Below are positions 14,677 through 15,266 of a stretch of DNA of 15,266 bases, in pieces. The DNA lies in NCBI GenBank assembly GCA_013824045.1, contig PNND01000184.1:1-15266 (forward strand). The letters are read 5' to 3'. Positions within the stretch are counted from its first letter, which is position 1, and the number at the start of each line of letters is the position of its first letter. The DNA comes from Rhodobacter sp. (GTDB lineage Bacteria > Pseudomonadota > Alphaproteobacteria > Rhodobacterales > Rhodobacteraceae). The translations under genes and the position numbers were made by a program. Below the pieces are notes generated by a model, which had not been told where the DNA came from, ran no database searches, and saw only the letters and a program-made list of their open reading frames with translations.

Positions 14677-15266
14677 ATGACCAACCTTGTTCCTATCGGC
14701 CGCGCGCTGATTTCCGTATCCGACAAATCCGGCCTGCTTGATCTGGCGCGCGCCTTGGCGGCAAGGGGGGTGGAGCTGATTTCCACCGGGGGTACATCGG
14801 GGATGCTGCGCACGGCGGGGCTGACGGTGCGGGATGTTTCGGATGTGACGGGGTTCCCGGAAATGATGGATGGGCGGGTCAAGACGCTGCATCCCAATGT
14901 GCATGGTGCGCTTCTGGCGCTGCGGGATGATGATGAACATCTGCTGGCCATGGCGGCGCATGGGATCGAACCGATCGACCTGTTGATCGTGAACCTTTAC
15001 CCGTTCGAAGAGACGGTGGCGAAGGGGGCAGACCACGCGACCTGCATCGAGAATATCGATATCGGCGGCCCGGCCATGATCCGCGCGGCATCGAAGAACC
15101 ACCGTTTTGTCACCGTGTTGACCGACCCTGCCGATTACCAGCCCCTGCTGGATCAGTTGGCCGCGCATGACGGGGCTACGACCATGGCCTTCCGGCAGAA
15201 GATGGCGCTGACGGCCTATTCCCGCACCGCCGCTTATGATGCCGCCGTGTCGAACTGGCTGGCGGG
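14677..15266 (+). CDS. purH: bifunctional AICAR formyltransferase/IMP cyclohydrolase, N-terminal part
   Basis: The last two steps of purine synthesis: formylation of AICAR and closure of FAICAR to IMP. Only the first 196 codons lie inside the window, covering the N-terminal IMP cyclohydrolase domain. Family signatures seen: [15 protein letters not shown] at 10-24, [47 protein letters not shown] and the [19 protein letters not shown] block. The transformylase domain lies beyond the right edge. The ATG at 14677 is 29 bp after the heparinase-like gene with only a weak GGGGG upstream, suggesting the two are co-transcribed. Confidence 0.97.
   Translation, partial: MTNLVPIGRALISVSDKSGLLDLARALAARGVELISTGGTSGMLRTAGLTVRDVSDVTGFPEMMDGRVKTLHPNVHGALLALRDDDEHLLAMAAHGIEPIDLLIVNLYPFEETVAKGADHATCIENIDIGGPAMIRAASKNHRFVTVLTDPADYQPLLDQLAAHDGATTMAFRQKMALTAYSRTAAYDAAVSNWLA

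Noticed and set aside
1..15266. Mobile elements, phage genes, CRISPR arrays, rRNA or tRNA genes
   Set aside because: No transposase, integrase, regularly spaced repeats, terminal inverted repeats around genes, or RNA-gene sequences were recognised on either strand.

Overview
The window reads as ordinary chromosome from a GC-rich alphaproteobacterium, most likely a member of the Rhodobacteraceae (Rhodobacter/Gemmobacter/Tabrizicola-like). The main evidence is an fdsG-fdsB-fdsA NAD-dependent formate dehydrogenase operon whose active-site cysteine falls at residue 386, as in Rhodobacter capsulatus FdsA. A CenR-like OmpR-family regulator, a heparinase II/III-like gene next to purH, and strong GGAGG-type ribosome binding sites agree with this. 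I see no transposase, integrase, CRISPR array, rRNA or tRNA.

Left half, minus strand, bases 1-8108. In transcription order this runs ribA (GTP cyclohydrolase II), a GTG-initiated L,D-transpeptidase-like gene overlapping ribA by 4 bp, an amylosucrase with a LacI-type operator-like palindrome upstream, then fdsG, fdsB and fdsA (3' end outside the window). The three fds genes overlap end to start. A 116-bp leader before fdsG holds a LysR-type inverted repeat and several AT-rich repeats, consistent with a separately regulated formate operon.

Middle, plus strand, bases 8257-9556. The CenR-like response regulator is followed by a 298-bp gap. That gap contains a promoter-like element, three potential stem-loops and a textbook intrinsic terminator, so it may encode a roughly 100-nt small RNA. 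Next is a 104-residue secreted protein of unknown function, whose stop codon lies in a 15-bp tandem repeat that places three TGA codons in frame.

Right half, plus strand, bases 9673-15266. The genes are exodeoxyribonuclease III (xth), a Lys1-type saccharopine dehydrogenase/lysine-ketoglutarate reductase, a Lys9-type saccharopine dehydrogenase, a heparinase II/III-like protein and the start of purH. The Lys1/Lys9 pair would interconvert lysine, saccharopine and aminoadipate semialdehyde, most likely as a split form of the LKR/SDH lysine-degradation route. Between the two genes sit two perfect 27-bp palindromes that share three bases, so the two hairpins cannot both form completely.

The coding content belongs to known families. 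The most interesting material is non-coding: the sRNA candidate after the regulator, the interlocked palindromes, the fds leader and the amylosucrase operator.
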